A DNA stretch of 64,000 nucleotides. It comes from Pseudonocardia sp. DSM 110487. Lineage in GTDB: Bacteria > Actinomycetota > Actinomycetes > Mycobacteriales > Pseudonocardiaceae. Location of the stretch: the NCBI RefSeq assembly GCF_019468565.1, contig NZ_CP080521.1, positions 9,920,001-9,984,000 on the forward strand, given 5' to 3'. Below are positions 8,905 to 21,522 of this stretch, piece by piece (position 1 is the first letter of the stretch; each line of letters begins with the position of its first letter). The notes under the pieces are model-generated. The model made no database searches. It saw nothing but the letters and a program-made list of their open reading frames with translations, and was not told the origin of the DNA. A program made the position numbers and the translations under genes.

Positions 8905-9207
8905 ATGCACCTGAGCCCCCAGGAGCGCGACAAGCTGCTCGTTCACGTCGCGGCCGACGTCGCGCGGGCCCGCAAGGCGCGCGGGCTGCGGATGAACTAC
9001 CCCGAGGCGGTCGCGCTGATCACGGACCACGTCCTGGAGGGCGCCCGCGACGGGCGCACCGTCGGGGAGCTCATGTCGAGCGGACGAGAAGTACTCACCA
9101 AGGACGACGTGCTCGACGGGGTGGGCGAGATGCTCGACTCGGTGCAGGTCGAGGCCACCTTCCCGGACGGCACCAAGCTCGTCACCGTCCACAGCCCGAT
9201 CGTCTGA
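8905..9207 (+). CDS. ureA: urease subunit gamma
   Basis: Smallest structural subunit of urease, which hydrolyses urea to ammonia and carbamate in the cytosol. It has 100 residues, the standard length, starting MHLSPQERDKLL and containing RGLRMNYPEAVALI and GRTVGELMSSG, all canonical. A GAGGATGG ribosome site precedes the ATG. The stop overlaps the ureB start (TGATG). It is first of six genes, ureABCFGD, each overlapping the next, so the subunits and chaperones are made from one coupled message. Confidence 0.97.
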   Translation: MHLSPQERDKLLVHVAADVARARKARGLRMNYPEAVALITDHVLEGARDGRTVGELMSSGREVLTKDDVLDGVGEMLDSVQVEATFPDGTKLVTVHSPIV

Positions 9208-9547
9208 TGGCCGGCTCAGCAGGGCGGGGCGGCCCCGGCGAGATCATTCCCGGCGAGGGGGCCGTGCCTCTGAACCCCGGCCGGGACCGCGTCACCGTGG
9301 TCGTCACGAACGCGGCCGACCGGCCCGTGCAGGTCGGCTCGCACTACCACTTCGCAGCGGTGAATCCCGGGCTGGAGTTCGACCGGGCCGCCGCGTGGGG
9401 CCGCCACCTGGACATCCCCGCCGGCACGTCCGTGCGGTTCGAACCGGGCGTCGAGCGGGAGGTCGTGCTCGTGCCGCTCGCCGGTGCCCGCCGGGTGCCC
9501 GGGCTGCGCCCCGAGTACGCCGGTTCGCTCGACGAGAGGGGCCCGGA

Positions 9548-9551
<4 letters not shown>
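9207..9551 (+). CDS. ureB: urease subunit beta
   Basis: Structural beta subunit, 114 residues. It contains the typical PGEIIPGEG start of the domain (here GPGEIIPGEGAV), VTNAADRPVQVGSHYHF and the PAGTSVRFEPGVEREVVLV core. The ATG at 9207 overlaps the ureA stop, and its own stop overlaps the GTG start of ureC by 4 bp. The C-terminal tail is slightly longer than in minimal UreB proteins. It assembles with UreA and UreC around the nickel site. Confidence 0.97.
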
Positions 9552-11262
<1,711 letters not shown>

Positions 11263-11263
<1 letters not shown>

Positions 11264-11929
11264 TGGCCTCGCTCGCCGCCCTCACCCTCGCCGACGCCCG
11301 CTTCCCCGGCGGCGGGCACGTCCACTCCGGCGGGCTGGAGGAGGCCGTGGCCCGCGGGCTCGTCACCGGGGTGGGCGACCTGGGGCCGTTCCTGGCCGGG
11401 CGGCTGCGGACGGCGGGGCTCGTGGCGGCCGCGTTCGCCGCGGCGGCCGTGGAGACGGCGAACGGGCGCGGCGCGCCATGGCCGGTCCTCGACGCCGAGC
11501 TCGACGCCCGCACGCCCGCCGCCGCGCAGCGCGAGGCGTCCCGCGCACAGGGCCGGGCCGCCCTGCGCGCGGCCCGCGTGGCATGGCCGTCGCCCGTGCT
11601 GGACGCGCTGGTGGCCGCTTCCCCCCGGCCGCACCACCCGTTGCTGGTCGGCGCCGTGATCGGGATCGACGGCGGCAGCCAGGCGGAGGCCGCGCAGTGC
11701 GCCGCCTACCTCGCCGTGAGCGGGCCGGCATCGGCCGCTGTGCGGCTGCTCGGGCTGGACCCGTTCGCCGTGAACGCCGCTGTCGTCGCACTGCGGCCCG
11801 TGCTCGACGCAGTGGTCGCGGCGGCCACCGCGCCCCGCTCGGCCGACCGGCTGCCGGCGCCCGGCGCCCCGGTGCTCGACCTCATGGCCCAGGCCCACGT
11901 CCGTCACCACCGAGAGCAGGTGCGTCTCT

Positions 11930-11940
<11 letters not shown>
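11263..11940 (+). CDS. ureF: urease accessory protein UreF
   Basis: Chaperone that works with UreD and UreG in GTP-dependent nickel insertion. It has 225 residues and is all-helical. LTLADARFPGGGHVHSGGLE is the family N-terminus and HHPLLVGAVIG lies mid-protein. It is richer in Ala than most homologues. The ATG at 11263 overlaps the ureC stop. The last 11 bp overlap the start of ureG. Confidence 0.9.
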
Positions 11941-12630
<690 letters not shown>

Positions 12631-12631
<1 letters not shown>

Positions 12632-13410
12632 TGCGCGGGAGGGCGCGGGTCGTCGTCGAGCGCGGACCGGACCGGCGCAGCATCGTGCGCGAGCTGCGCT
12701 CACAGCCACCGCTGGCGCTGCTGCCACAGCGCGGAGCCGCGGCAGCGCGTTCGGTGGCGGCCACCGTGCACATGGTCGGGTCGGCCACGAGCCCGCTCGG
12801 TGGCGACGACGTGGGCCTCGACGTCGAGGTCGGGCCGGGCGCCGACCTCGTGCTCACCGGAGTGGCCGCCACGCTGGCGCTGCCCGGGCAGGCGGGCGGG
12901 TCCAGCCACCTCGCGATCCGGCTGCTGGTGGCCGACGGCGCGAGCCTGCAGTTCCTCCCGGAGCCGACGGTGGTCACGCGGCGGGCGGACCACCACGGCG
13001 AGCTGCATGCCACGCTCGGCGCCGGCTCGCGGCTGCGGTGCCGGGAGGTGCTGGTGGCGGGCCGCAACGGCGAGTCGTCCGGGCGGTTCCGCGGGCTCGT
13101 CCGCGTGACGGACGGGACACGGCCGCTGCTCGTGCAGGAACAGGAGCTGGGCGACCTCGAGCTCCAGTCCTCCGCCGCGCACCTGGCCGGACGCCGCGTG
13201 CTGGGCACCGAGGTGCTGGTCTGGGGCGAGGACCCCGCCGAGGCGGTGGCGGGCGACTGGTGGTCGCTCAGCCCGCTGCCGGGTCGGGGCTGCCTTGCCA
13301 CGGCGGTCGGGAGCGACGCCGTCTCCGCGCAGCGGGCGCTGGCCGATGCCGTGGCCGCCCACCCGGGGTGGTCGGCCGACGTGCTCGGTACCGCGGTGGC
13401 CGTACGGTGA
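12631..13410 (+). CDS. ureD: urease accessory protein UreD
   Basis: Scaffold chaperone that binds apo-urease and recruits UreF and UreG. It has 259 residues. It is divergent, as this family usually is, but shows the expected beta-rich layout with PLALLPQRG, LDVEVGPGADLVLTGVAA, LQFLPEPTVVTRRADHH and a REVLVAGR segment. It overlaps ureG by one base and closes the urease gene set. The GntR regulator begins 5 bp after its stop, so read-through into that gene is likely. Confidence 0.92.
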
Positions 13411-13414
13411 GGCG

Positions 13415-14155
13415 ATGACCGGTTACGGGCCCCGGCGCAGGCTGCCGGACGACGCCGCCACATTCGTCGCGGAGCTGGCCCGGTCCCGCCGCATCGGCGC
13501 ACCGCAGGCGGTGCTCGGCGAGCTGCGCAGGGTGATCCTCGCCGGCGACGCTCCTCCGGGCCTCGCGATCCCCTGCGACGAGGTGGCGGCGCAGTTCGAG
13601 GTCAGCGTGATCCCGGTGCGCGAGGCGCTGAAGACGCTGGTGGGCGAGGGTCTTGTCGAGCACAGGCGGCGCGGTGGCTACACGGTGGCGTGTCTGACCC
13701 CCGCCGAGCTCGACGAGCTGTACGTGGTGCGCGGAGTGCTCGAACAGGCCGCGCTGGCCGCGGCCGTCACGCTGGCAGACGATGCGGACCACGCACGGGC
13801 CCTCGAGGCCCACGAGGCGCTCGCGGCCGCCGTCGCGGACGGTGATGCTCGGCGCTACAACCGGGAGAGCCGCCGGTTCCACCTCGCGCTGGTTGCCCCC
13901 GCCGGGATGCAGCGCTTGCAGGCGATGCTGGAGTCGGCCTGGAATCTCACCGAGCCGTACCAGCCGATGACCCAGGTGCCGTCCGCGGAGCGCAGGGCCC
14001 TGCACGAGGAGCACGAGCAGATGCTGGGAGCCTTCGTGACGGGGGACGCCGAGGCACTCCGAGAGCAAGCCGCGGCCCACCACGAGCACCTGCGCCGCAC
14101 GATCTCCGACGGCAGATCCGAGGTATCGGGTTCCGGCGACGACGCATCCCCGTAA
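13415..14155 (+). CDS. GntR family (FadR/FCD subfamily) transcriptional regulator
   Basis: A 246-residue regulator. The N-terminal winged helix includes GELRRVILAGDAPPG, VAAQFEVSVIPVREALKTL and EGLVEHRRRGGYTVA. The C-terminal helical FCD domain has an ELYVVRGVLEQAA start and the metal-binding-type histidines in HLALV, HEEHEQML and HHEHL. The ATG at 13415 is 5 bp after ureD and 14155 is 9 bp before the racemase gene, so it sits inside one transcription unit. Close neighbours are the racemase and an NCS1 permease. It probably senses a nitrogenous ligand such as a hydantoin, allantoin or amino acid (inference). Confidence 0.9.
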   Translation: MTGYGPRRRLPDDAATFVAELARSRRIGAPQAVLGELRRVILAGDAPPGLAIPCDEVAAQFEVSVIPVREALKTLVGEGLVEHRRRGGYTVACLTPAELDELYVVRGVLEQAALAAAVTLADDADHARALEAHEALAAAVADGDARRYNRESRRFHLALVAPAGMQRLQAMLESAWNLTEPYQPMTQVPSAERRALHEEHEQMLGAFVTGDAEALREQAAAHHEHLRRTISDGRSEVSGSGDDASP

Positions 14156-14164
14156 ATTGCGGTC

Positions 14165-14905
14165 GTGGAGTGCGCCCGAATCCTTGTGATCAATCCGAAT
14201 ACCACCGCCGCGATGACCGCGGCGATCGGGAAATGCGCGGCAGCCGCGGCGAGCAATGGCACCATCATCACGGCGGTGTCGCCGTCGATGGGGCCTGCAT
14301 CGATCGAGAGCCACTACGACGAGGCCCTCGCCGTGCCCGGCCTGCTCGCCGAGATCGCCGATGCCGAGGAGGAGGGGTCGGCCGACGGCTACGTGATCGC
14401 GTGCTTCGGCGACCCGGGGCTGGACGCCGCACGCGAGCTGGCCAGCGGCCCCGTGGTCGGCATCGCCGAGGCCGCGATGCGCACGGCCGCCTATCTCGGC
14501 CGCGGGTTCAGCGTGGTCACCACCCTGGACCGCACCAGGGGACGGGCCGAGGACCTCGCCGCGCACTACGGGCTCGCCCGCTTCTGCCGCGGCGTACGGG
14601 CGTGCGAGATCGGGGTGCTCTCGCTCGAGGAGCCCGGCGCACGGGATGCGGTGCTGGCCGAATGCAGGCGGGCCGTTGCCGAGGACGGCTCGGACGCCGT
14701 GGTGCTGGGCTGCGCGGGGATGGCCGACCTGTGCAAGGAGTTCACCGCCGAGCTCGGCGTGCCCGTCGTGGACGGGGTGGCGGCCGCGACGCGGACCGTC
14801 GAGACGCTCGTGTCGCTGGGCCTGCGCACCGGGGACCGGGGCGAGTTCGCCCGCCCGCCCGCGAAGCCGTACACCGGCCTGCTGCGCGATTTCCAGGTCC
14901 GGTAG
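14165..14905 (+). CDS. Asp/Glu/hydantoin racemase family protein
   Basis: A 246-residue cofactor-independent racemase-fold protein. ILVINPNTTAAMT at the N-terminus is the hydantoin/allantoin racemase signature. Two cysteine motifs, IACFGDPGLDAA and LGCAGMADLC, supply the catalytic pair. Family members interconvert D- and L-hydantoins or allantoin, or act as maleate isomerases. With the upstream GntR regulator and the downstream NCS1 permease, a role in hydantoin or ureide nitrogen scavenging is likely. No hydantoinase or allantoinase gene lies in the window. The start is GTG at 14165, without an obvious ribosome site. Confidence 0.85.
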   Translation: MECARILVINPNTTAAMTAAIGKCAAAAASNGTIITAVSPSMGPASIESHYDEALAVPGLLAEIADAEEEGSADGYVIACFGDPGLDAARELASGPVVGIAEAAMRTAAYLGRGFSVVTTLDRTRGRAEDLAAHYGLARFCRGVRACEIGVLSLEEPGARDAVLAECRRAVAEDGSDAVVLGCAGMADLCKEFTAELGVPVVDGVAAATRTVETLVSLGLRTGDRGEFARPPAKPYTGLLRDFQVR

Positions 14906-15038
14906 CCAATTATAAGTTGAGATTTGTTTCCTCCGGCGTACGAGGGCGTGAATCATCGAGCGTGGCTCGCTGACGCGCCGGGAGGTCGCTTACCGTCCCG
15001 AGCGGGATCGAATCCGGACCACTGCTACGGGAGGCGCG

Positions 15039-16508
15039 ATGACCGATTCCCTCACCCACTCAGAGGCGACTCGGCCCGATTCACCAGGCCGCCCTCCCTA
15101 CGACGACCGGCTCACGAACGAGGACCTCGCCCCGCTGCGCGAGCAGCGCTGGGGCTCCTACAACTTCTTCGCGTTCTGGATGTCCGACGTCCACAGCGTC
15201 GGCGGGTACGTCACGGCGGGCAGCCTGTTCGCCCTCGGGCTCGCCGCGTGGCAGGTGCTGGTGGCGCTGCTGATCGGGATCTCGATCGTCTACCTGCTGT
15301 GCAACCTGGTGGCGCGGCCGAGCCAGGCCACCGGCACCCCGTACCCGGTGATCTCCCGCGTGGCGTTCGGCGTGCTCGGCGCGAACGTCCCGGCGATCAT
15401 CCGCGGGCTCATCGCCGTGGCCTGGTACGGGATCCAGACCTACCTCGCCTCGGCGTCGCTCGTCGTCGTCGCCTTGAAGCTGTGGCCGGGCCTCGCGCCC
15501 TACGCCGACGTCGAGGCGTACGGGTTCACGGGCCTCTCGCTGCTCGGCTGGGCCGCGTTCCTCGCGATGTGGGTGATGCAGGCCGCCGTGTTCTGGAACG
15601 GCATGGAGGCCATCCGCAAGTTCATCGACTTCTGCGGGCCCGCCGTCTACGTGGTGATGTTCCTGCTCGCCGGCTACCTCGTGGCACAGGCGGGCTGGGG
15701 CGCCATCGACCTGAACCTGGTGGACGTCACCATCACCGGCTGGGCCTCGGTCCCGGTGATGCTCACCGCGATCGCGCTCGTGGTGAGCTACTTCTCGGGA
15801 CCGATGCTCAACTACGGCGACTTCGCCCGCTACGGCCGCACGTTCGCCGCCGTCAAGCGGGGCAACTTCCTCGGGCTCCCGGTGAACTTCCTGGCGTTCG
15901 CCCTGCTCACGGTCATCACCACGGCGGCGACACTGCCCGTCTTCGGTGAGCTCATCACCGACCCCGTCGAGACCGTGGCGCGGCTGGACAACACCTATGC
16001 CGTGGTGCTCGGCGCGCTGACCTTCATGATCGCGACGATCGGCATCAACATCGTCGCGAACTTCGTCTCGCCCGCCTTCGACTTCTCCAACGTCGCGCCG
16101 CAGCGGATCAGCTGGCGGGCAGGCGGAATGATCGCCGCCGTCGGCTCGGTCCTCATCACGCCGTGGAACCTCTACTCCAGCCCGGAGGTCATCCACTACA
16201 CGCTCGACACGCTCGGCGCCTTCATCGGCCCGCTGTACGGCGTGCTCATCGCCGACTACTACCTGGTCAAGAAGCGCCAGGTAGTAGTCGACGACCTGTA
16301 CACGATGCGCCCGGACGGCGCCTACCACTACCGGAAGGGCTACAACCCGGCGGCGATCGTCGCCACCGTGGTGGGGGCCACCATCGCGATGCTCGTGGTG
16401 TTCCTCGGCTCCGCCGACGCGGCGGCGTTCAGCTGGTTCATCGGTGCCGGGCTCGCGTTCGCCCTGCACATGGCGATCTCCCGGCGTCAGGCGGCAGGGC
16501 GCTCGTGA
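15039..16508 (+). CDS. NCS1 family nucleobase/ureide:cation symporter
   Basis: Membrane symporter of 489 residues with about twelve hydrophobic segments. NEDLAPLREQRWGSYNFFAFWMSDVHSVGG is the NCS1 entry region (conserved W and WMSD), and the helix-10 area reads NFVSPAFDFSN. The family carries cytosine, uracil, allantoin or hydantoin with Na+ or H+. With the racemase upstream, allantoin or hydantoin is the best guess. A GGGAGG ribosome site precedes the ATG, and 133 bp separates it from the racemase gene, so it may have its own promoter. The last 22 bp overlap the convergent acyltransferase gene. Confidence 0.92.
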   Translation: MTDSLTHSEATRPDSPGRPPYDDRLTNEDLAPLREQRWGSYNFFAFWMSDVHSVGGYVTAGSLFALGLAAWQVLVALLIGISIVYLLCNLVARPSQATGTPYPVISRVAFGVLGANVPAIIRGLIAVAWYGIQTYLASASLVVVALKLWPGLAPYADVEAYGFTGLSLLGWAAFLAMWVMQAAVFWNGMEAIRKFIDFCGPAVYVVMFLLAGYLVAQAGWGAIDLNLVDVTITGWASVPVMLTAIALVVSYFSGPMLNYGDFARYGRTFAAVKRGNFLGLPVNFLAFALLTVITTAATLPVFGELITDPVETVARLDNTYAVVLGALTFMIATIGINIVANFVSPAFDFSNVAPQRISWRAGGMIAAVGSVLITPWNLYSSPEVIHYTLDTLGAFIGPLYGVLIADYYLVKKRQVVVDDLYTMRPDGAYHYRKGYNPAAIVATVVGATIAMLVVFLGSADAAAFSWFIGAGLAFALHMAISRRQAAGRS

Positions 16509-17149
16509 TAGGTGTCGACGTACTCCTGGTGGGACAGCCGCGCGATCGCGTCCATCACCTCGTCGGTGGCGGCGCGGCGGATGGCGCTTGAGCCCTCCAG
16601 GCCCTCGTACCGGCTGAAGTCGAGCGGCTGCCCGAACCGCACGACCACCCGGCGCGGCCGGGGGAACCGCTTGCCCACCGGCTGCACCCGCTCGGTGCCG
16701 ATCAACCCGACCGGCACGACCGGGGCGCCGGTGGACAGCGCCAGGCTGGCCACGCCGGTGTGCCCGCGGTGCAACCGGCCGTCGAGGGAGCGCGTGCCCT
16801 CGGGGTAGATCGCGAACGCGCCACCCGAGTCGAGGACCTTGCGCGCCGCGTGCAGTGCCGCCAGCCCCGCCTTCGCGTTCGCGCGGTCGACGGGCACGTA
16901 CCCCAGCGCCGAGAGGAACGACGCCAGCGCGCGGCCGCGCAGGCCGGTGCCGACGAAGTACTCAGCCTTGCCGAGGAATGACACCGACCGACCGGCCGTC
17001 AACGCGATCAGCGCCGTGTCGACGGCGGCTCGGTGGTTGGCCGCGAGGATCACCGGACCCTCGCGTGGCACGAACTCCGCGCCGTGCACCACTGGGCGGT
17101 AGATGAACCGGGCGAGCGGGGCGAGCAACCAGCGCACGAGCAGATGCAC
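16487..17149 (-). CDS. 1-acyl-sn-glycerol-3-phosphate acyltransferase (PlsC-like)
   Basis: Transfers an acyl chain to lysophosphatidic acid in phospholipid synthesis, at the inner face of the membrane. It has 220 residues. Motif I is NHRAAVD (HX4D), motif III YPEGTRS, and motif IV VPVGLIGTE. A short hydrophobic N-terminus is present but no clear signal peptide. The start is GTG at 17149. It ends inside the convergent NCS1 gene, a 22-bp tail-to-tail overlap. Actinobacteria carry several such paralogues, so the exact substrate is open. Confidence 0.9.
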   Translation of the reverse strand: MHLLVRWLLAPLARFIYRPVVHGAEFVPREGPVILAANHRAAVDTALIALTAGRSVSFLGKAEYFVGTGLRGRALASFLSALGYVPVDRANAKAGLAALHAARKVLDSGGAFAIYPEGTRSLDGRLHRGHTGVASLALSTGAPVVPVGLIGTERVQPVGKRFPRPRRVVVRFGQPLDFSRYEGLEGSSAIRRAATDEVMDAIARLSHQEYVDTYHERPAA

Positions 17150-17283
17150 GGGCTAGGAACGCTGATCAAGTCCCGCGGGTTCCCGGATCAAGAAGATCCC
17201 GGCGTCGGACCACCCGGACGGCCGCAGCTTGCACCCACTCCCACCCGACAACTGCAGGCTGGATCTCCCCGCCCAGGCGACAA

Positions 17284-17302
17284 CCGTCGCTTCGCGCGAC
17301 GG
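17284..17302. terminator. hairpin just after the FUSC gene
   Basis: Perfect 7-bp arms CCGTCGC (17284-17290) and GCGACGG (17296-17302) enclose a TTCGC loop, 7 bp beyond the stop of the minus-strand gene ending at 17309. The position suits a terminator for the fba-DUF3151-FUSC transcript. No T-run follows. Confidence 0.45.
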
Positions 17303-17308
17303 AACGAG

Positions 17309-18409
17309 TCAGTCCTCGTCCGGGTCGCCGCGCATCGCGGCGAGGGCTTCCGGCCGAGACATCCCGGTGGCCTGCAGCAGGTCGAGCGCGATCGAGCGCG
17401 CCTGCGCCACGATCACGACCTCCGACGGGCCGGGCTCGAACGTGCCGGCAAGCGCCCGGGCGTGCCGCACGACGTCGATCACGGGTTCGCGGGCGAGCAC
17501 CCGGTCCCCGTCCCGACCCAGCTGCGCGGTGATCGCCCGCACCGCGGTGGCGAGCTCACTCAGCACGTCGGCGAGCTCGGGCGCGGCGGGCTCGTCGTCG
17601 CAGAGCGCGGTGTACGTGCGGCGCACCAACACCCTGGTGTTGCGCATGGCGTAGTCGGCGCGTTTGGCCAGCTCCTCGTAGGGGCGCAGCACCCGCCGGT
17701 GGCGGCGCAGCATGGGCGAGACGCGGGTGACCTCGTGACCGCCACGCAACGCCGCGCGCAGCTCGTCGATCAGCGGCTGGCTCGCCCTGGCCCGCGCCAG
17801 CGCGGCCGATGCGGCCTCGGCGTCGCGTTTCCGCAGCGCCGCCGCGGTGTCGGAGAGTACGGCGGCGAGCTCGTCCAGCAGGGTGCGTGACTCGCGGCGC
17901 ACCGGGGCGACCGGGTCCGACGGCAGCACGGCCGCCACGAGGAGACCGAGGGCGCCGCCGATCAGGGCGTCGATGCAGCGGTCGAAGCCGCCTGCCCCGC
18001 CGGGCGGGAGGAGGGTGGCCACCAGCACCGCCGACGCCCCGGCCTGCGCGACGAGCAGCGTGGCCCCGTCCGTGAACACGGCCGCGGCCATGGCGAGCGC
18101 GACGACGAGCATGATCTGCCACGTCCCGCTGCCGATCACGGAGATCAGCAGGTCCCCGATGAGCACGCCGAGACTGACGCCGACGACCAGCTCGGCGACC
18201 CGACGCAACCGGCTGCCGAGCGACACGCCGAGGCTGATCACGGCGGCGATCGGCGCGAAGAACGGGCGGGCGTGCCCGATCACGTCGCTCGCCACGAACC
18301 AGGCGAGGCCGGCTGCGACGGCGCACTGCGCGATCGGCAGCGCGGACAGCTGCAGCCTGCGGCTTCCGGCCGCGAGCCGGCTCTGCAGCCGGTTGGCCGC
18401 GGGGGCCAC
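17309..18409 (-). CDS. FUSC-like (aromatic acid exporter type) membrane protein
   Basis: A 366-residue membrane protein. The N-terminal half has about six hydrophobic segments in the arrangement of the FUSC/DUF939 family (ARPFFAPIAAVISLG, VGVSLGVLIGDLL, LLVAQAGASAVLVATLL). The C-terminal ~200 residues are soluble, helical and Arg-rich. Family members are linked to efflux of aromatic acids or other small organics. The GTG at 18409 is 3 bp after the DUF3151 stop, so it is in the fba operon. No partner efflux subunits are visible, so the substrate is unknown. Confidence 0.8.
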   Translation of the reverse strand: MAPAANRLQSRLAAGSRRLQLSALPIAQCAVAAGLAWFVASDVIGHARPFFAPIAAVISLGVSLGSRLRRVAELVVGVSLGVLIGDLLISVIGSGTWQIMLVVALAMAAAVFTDGATLLVAQAGASAVLVATLLPPGGAGGFDRCIDALIGGALGLLVAAVLPSDPVAPVRRESRTLLDELAAVLSDTAAALRKRDAEAASAALARARASQPLIDELRAALRGGHEVTRVSPMLRRHRRVLRPYEELAKRADYAMRNTRVLVRRTYTALCDDEPAAPELADVLSELATAVRAITAQLGRDGDRVLAREPVIDVVRHARALAGTFEPGPSEVVIVAQARSIALDLLQATGMSRPEALAAMRGDPDED

Positions 18410-18412
18410 TTG

Positions 18413-18822
18413 TCAGCCGACGCCGAGCGCGGCCGCAGCCGCCGGGTCGGAGTCGGAGAGGAAGACGCGGCAGCGCTCCGCCTCGTCCGTCTCCTCGATC
18501 GCCGCCGCGGCCTTGTGGAGTGCGGCCAGTGCCCGCAGGAAGCCCCGGTTCGGCTCGTGCGACCACGGCACCGGGCCGAAACCCTTCCACCCCGAGCGGC
18601 GCAGCTGGTCGAGCCCCCGGTGGTAGCCGGTGCGGGCGTAGGCGTACCCGGCGATCGTCTCCCCGCCGTCGAGCGCGGCCTCGGCGAGCACCGCCCATGC
18701 GAGGCTGGACGTCGGATGCGCCGCGGCCACCTCGGCCGCCGCGGTGCCCCGGTCGAGCTCGCCGGCGGCCGGGTCGACGGGCAGCAGCGTCGGCTCCGGC
18801 CCGAGGAGGTTCCCTTGCAGAC

Positions 18823-18826
<4 letters not shown>
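18413..18826 (-). CDS. DUF3151 family protein (Rv0360c-like)
   Basis: A small soluble protein of 137 residues. It starts MSLQGNLLGPEPTLLP and contains YARTGYHRGLDQLRRSGWKG and PWSHEPNRGFLRAL, conserved in the actinobacterial DUF3151 family. The fold looks TPR-like and helical. It overlaps the end of fba by 4 bp and is followed by the FUSC gene after 3 bp. In mycobacteria the DUF3151 gene (Rv0360c) also lies near fba (Rv0363c). Function unknown. Confidence 0.88.
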
Positions 18827-19854
<1,028 letters not shown>

Positions 19855-19980
19855 GACTGACCCTCCTCGACTCGCGGCTTTCGGTGGCAGTATCCCGCAC
19901 TGGCCGCTCGTCGTCTGTGTCGGCAGCGCCCACAAGTGCCCCGGCCCGACCTCCCTGGCCGGGGCACTAGGGTTGGTGGG

Positions 19981-20559
19981 GTGCTGCGGGATGGCGGGGG
20001 AAATGCCGTCGAGGCCACGCTGTCGCGACTGCGACGCCTCGACGCGCGGCCCGAGCATGCGCACGCGCCGGGCGCCCCGCTCACGATCTCCGACCTGTAC
20101 CGCGACCACCGCATGCGGATGATCCGCCTGGCCATTCTCCTCGTCGACGACCCGAGCACGGCGGAGGACGTCGTGCAGGAGGCGTTCGCCGGGTTGCACC
20201 GGCACTGGTCGGGGCTGCGCGACGAGGCCGCAGCGGTCGGCTACCTGCGCACCGCGGTCGTGAACGGCTCGCGCTCGGTGCTGCGGCGGCGGCGCACCGC
20301 CCGCGACTACGTGCCCCCGCACCAGGTCAACGCCCGCTCGGCCGAATCGCTCGCGCTGCTCTCCGCCGAGCACCAGGCCGTGGTCGACGCGCTGTCCACG
20401 CTGCCGCCCCGGCAGCGCGAGGTGCTGGTGCTCCGGTACTACGGCGGCCTCTCGGAAGCCGAGATCGCCGAGGCCACCGGCATCAGCCGTGGCACGGTGA
20501 AATCCACGGCCAGCCGGGCCCTCGACGCCGTCGCGCGGGTGATGGGTTCGCGTACCTAG
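19981..20559 (+). CDS. ECF RNA polymerase sigma factor (SigE-type, actinobacterial)
   Basis: A 192-residue sigma factor. Region 2 spans ISDLYRDHRMRMIRLAILLV and EDVVQEAFAGLHRHW. Region 4 is LPPRQREVLVLRYYGGLSE followed by the helix-turn-helix EIAEATGISRGTVKSTASRA. The GTG at 19981 was preferred over the in-frame GTG at 19936 because it leaves a normal short N-terminal tail and follows a GGTGGG run. The small membrane protein 24 bp downstream is a plausible anti-sigma or sensor partner (inference from context only). Confidence 0.88.
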   Translation: MLRDGGGNAVEATLSRLRRLDARPEHAHAPGAPLTISDLYRDHRMRMIRLAILLVDDPSTAEDVVQEAFAGLHRHWSGLRDEAAAVGYLRTAVVNGSRSVLRRRRTARDYVPPHQVNARSAESLALLSAEHQAVVDALSTLPPRQREVLVLRYYGGLSEAEIAEATGISRGTVKSTASRALDAVARVMGSRT

Positions 20560-20583
20560 CAGGCGTACGGCACGATGGGCCTC

Positions 20584-20811
20584 GTGACCGCGACCGACGA
20601 GTCCGAGCGGCGGCTCGCCGAAGCGCTGCAGGCCAGAGCGACCGGCGCAGGCGGCCGGGGCCGCACACGCGCGGCGTCCCGCGTACGCGGGCGGGCCGGC
20701 ACGAGCACCGGCACCGCCCTGCTGCTCGCCCTGCTCGGGGGTGCCGCGCTGGGCACGGTGCTCGCGCTGGTGTCCCTGCTCGCCCCGGGCGTGCTGCCCC
20801 CGCTGGGCTGA
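20584..20811 (+). CDS. small single-pass membrane protein downstream of the sigma factor
   Basis: About 75 residues from GTG at 20584 (ATG at 20575 would add three). A basic soluble N-terminal part rich in Arg and Gly (VRGRAGTSTG) precedes one hydrophobic segment, ALLLALLGGAALGTVLALVS, near the C-terminus. No zinc-binding anti-sigma motif (HxxxCxxC) is seen. It sits 24 bp after the ECF sigma gene and 18 bp before dedA. A role with the sigma factor is only suggested by position. Confidence 0.6.
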   Translation: MTATDESERRLAEALQARATGAGGRGRTRAASRVRGRAGTSTGTALLLALLGGAALGTVLALVSLLAPGVLPPLG

Positions 20812-20829
20812 CCGGTACCGTCTGTTGTC

Positions 20830-21471
20830 GTGACGCTCGCACTCGGCCCGGAGTGGCTGCAACCCGACACGATCATCTCGTGGCTCGGGCCATGGGCGCT
20901 CGTCGGGCTCGCCCTGATCATCTTCGCCGAGTGCGGCCTGCTGCTCGGCTTCTTCCTGCCCGGTGACTCGCTGCTGTTCACCGCCGGTCTGTTCGTCGCG
21001 CAGGGCGCGATCGACACACCGCTGTGGCTGGTGTGCGCGATCCTGGTGGCCGCGGCCGTCATCGGCAACGCCACCGGCTACTGGGTGGGTTACAAGGCGG
21101 GGCCTGCCATCTTCGACAAGCCGCAGTCCCGGCTGTTCAAGCCCGAGCACGTCGCCAAGACCCAGGGCTTCTTCGACAAGTACGGCAACCGCGCCATCGT
21201 GCTCGCGCGGTTCGTCCCGATCGTGCGCACCTTCATCACGGTGATGGCCGGCGTCGGGCGGATGGACGCGCGCCGCTACTTCACCTACTCGGTGATCGGC
21301 GGCGTCGTGTGGGCGGCCGGTGTCACCGTCCTCGGGTTCTGGCTCGGCCAGTTCGCGTTCGTGCGCGCGAACATCGAGCTGATGCTGATCCTCATCGTCG
21401 CGATCTCGGTGCTGCCGATCGTCGTCGAGGTGGTGCGCGCGCGGCGCAAGCCGCGGAGGCAGGCGGCGTAA
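20830..21471 (+). CDS. DedA family membrane protein (first copy, Rv0364-like)
   Basis: A 213-residue integral membrane protein. It shows the DedA/VTT motifs FFLPGDSLLFTAG and, after the re-entrant loop, ARFVPIVRTFITVMAGVGRM with its conserved Arg. The basic C-terminus RARRKPRRQ is cytosolic. DedA proteins move lipid carriers or phospholipids across the membrane and support envelope homeostasis. It is GTG-started at 20830. Its place next to fba matches Rv0364 in mycobacteria. A paralogue follows 51 bp later. Confidence 0.93.
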   Translation: MTLALGPEWLQPDTIISWLGPWALVGLALIIFAECGLLLGFFLPGDSLLFTAGLFVAQGAIDTPLWLVCAILVAAAVIGNATGYWVGYKAGPAIFDKPQSRLFKPEHVAKTQGFFDKYGNRAIVLARFVPIVRTFITVMAGVGRMDARRYFTYSVIGGVVWAAGVTVLGFWLGQFAFVRANIELMLILIVAISVLPIVVEVVRARRKPRRQAA

Positions 21472-21522
21472 CGCTCCGCGGCGCCCCTGCGAGGGTCTGG
21501 GAAGCGCCTACTCTGGAGTCCC

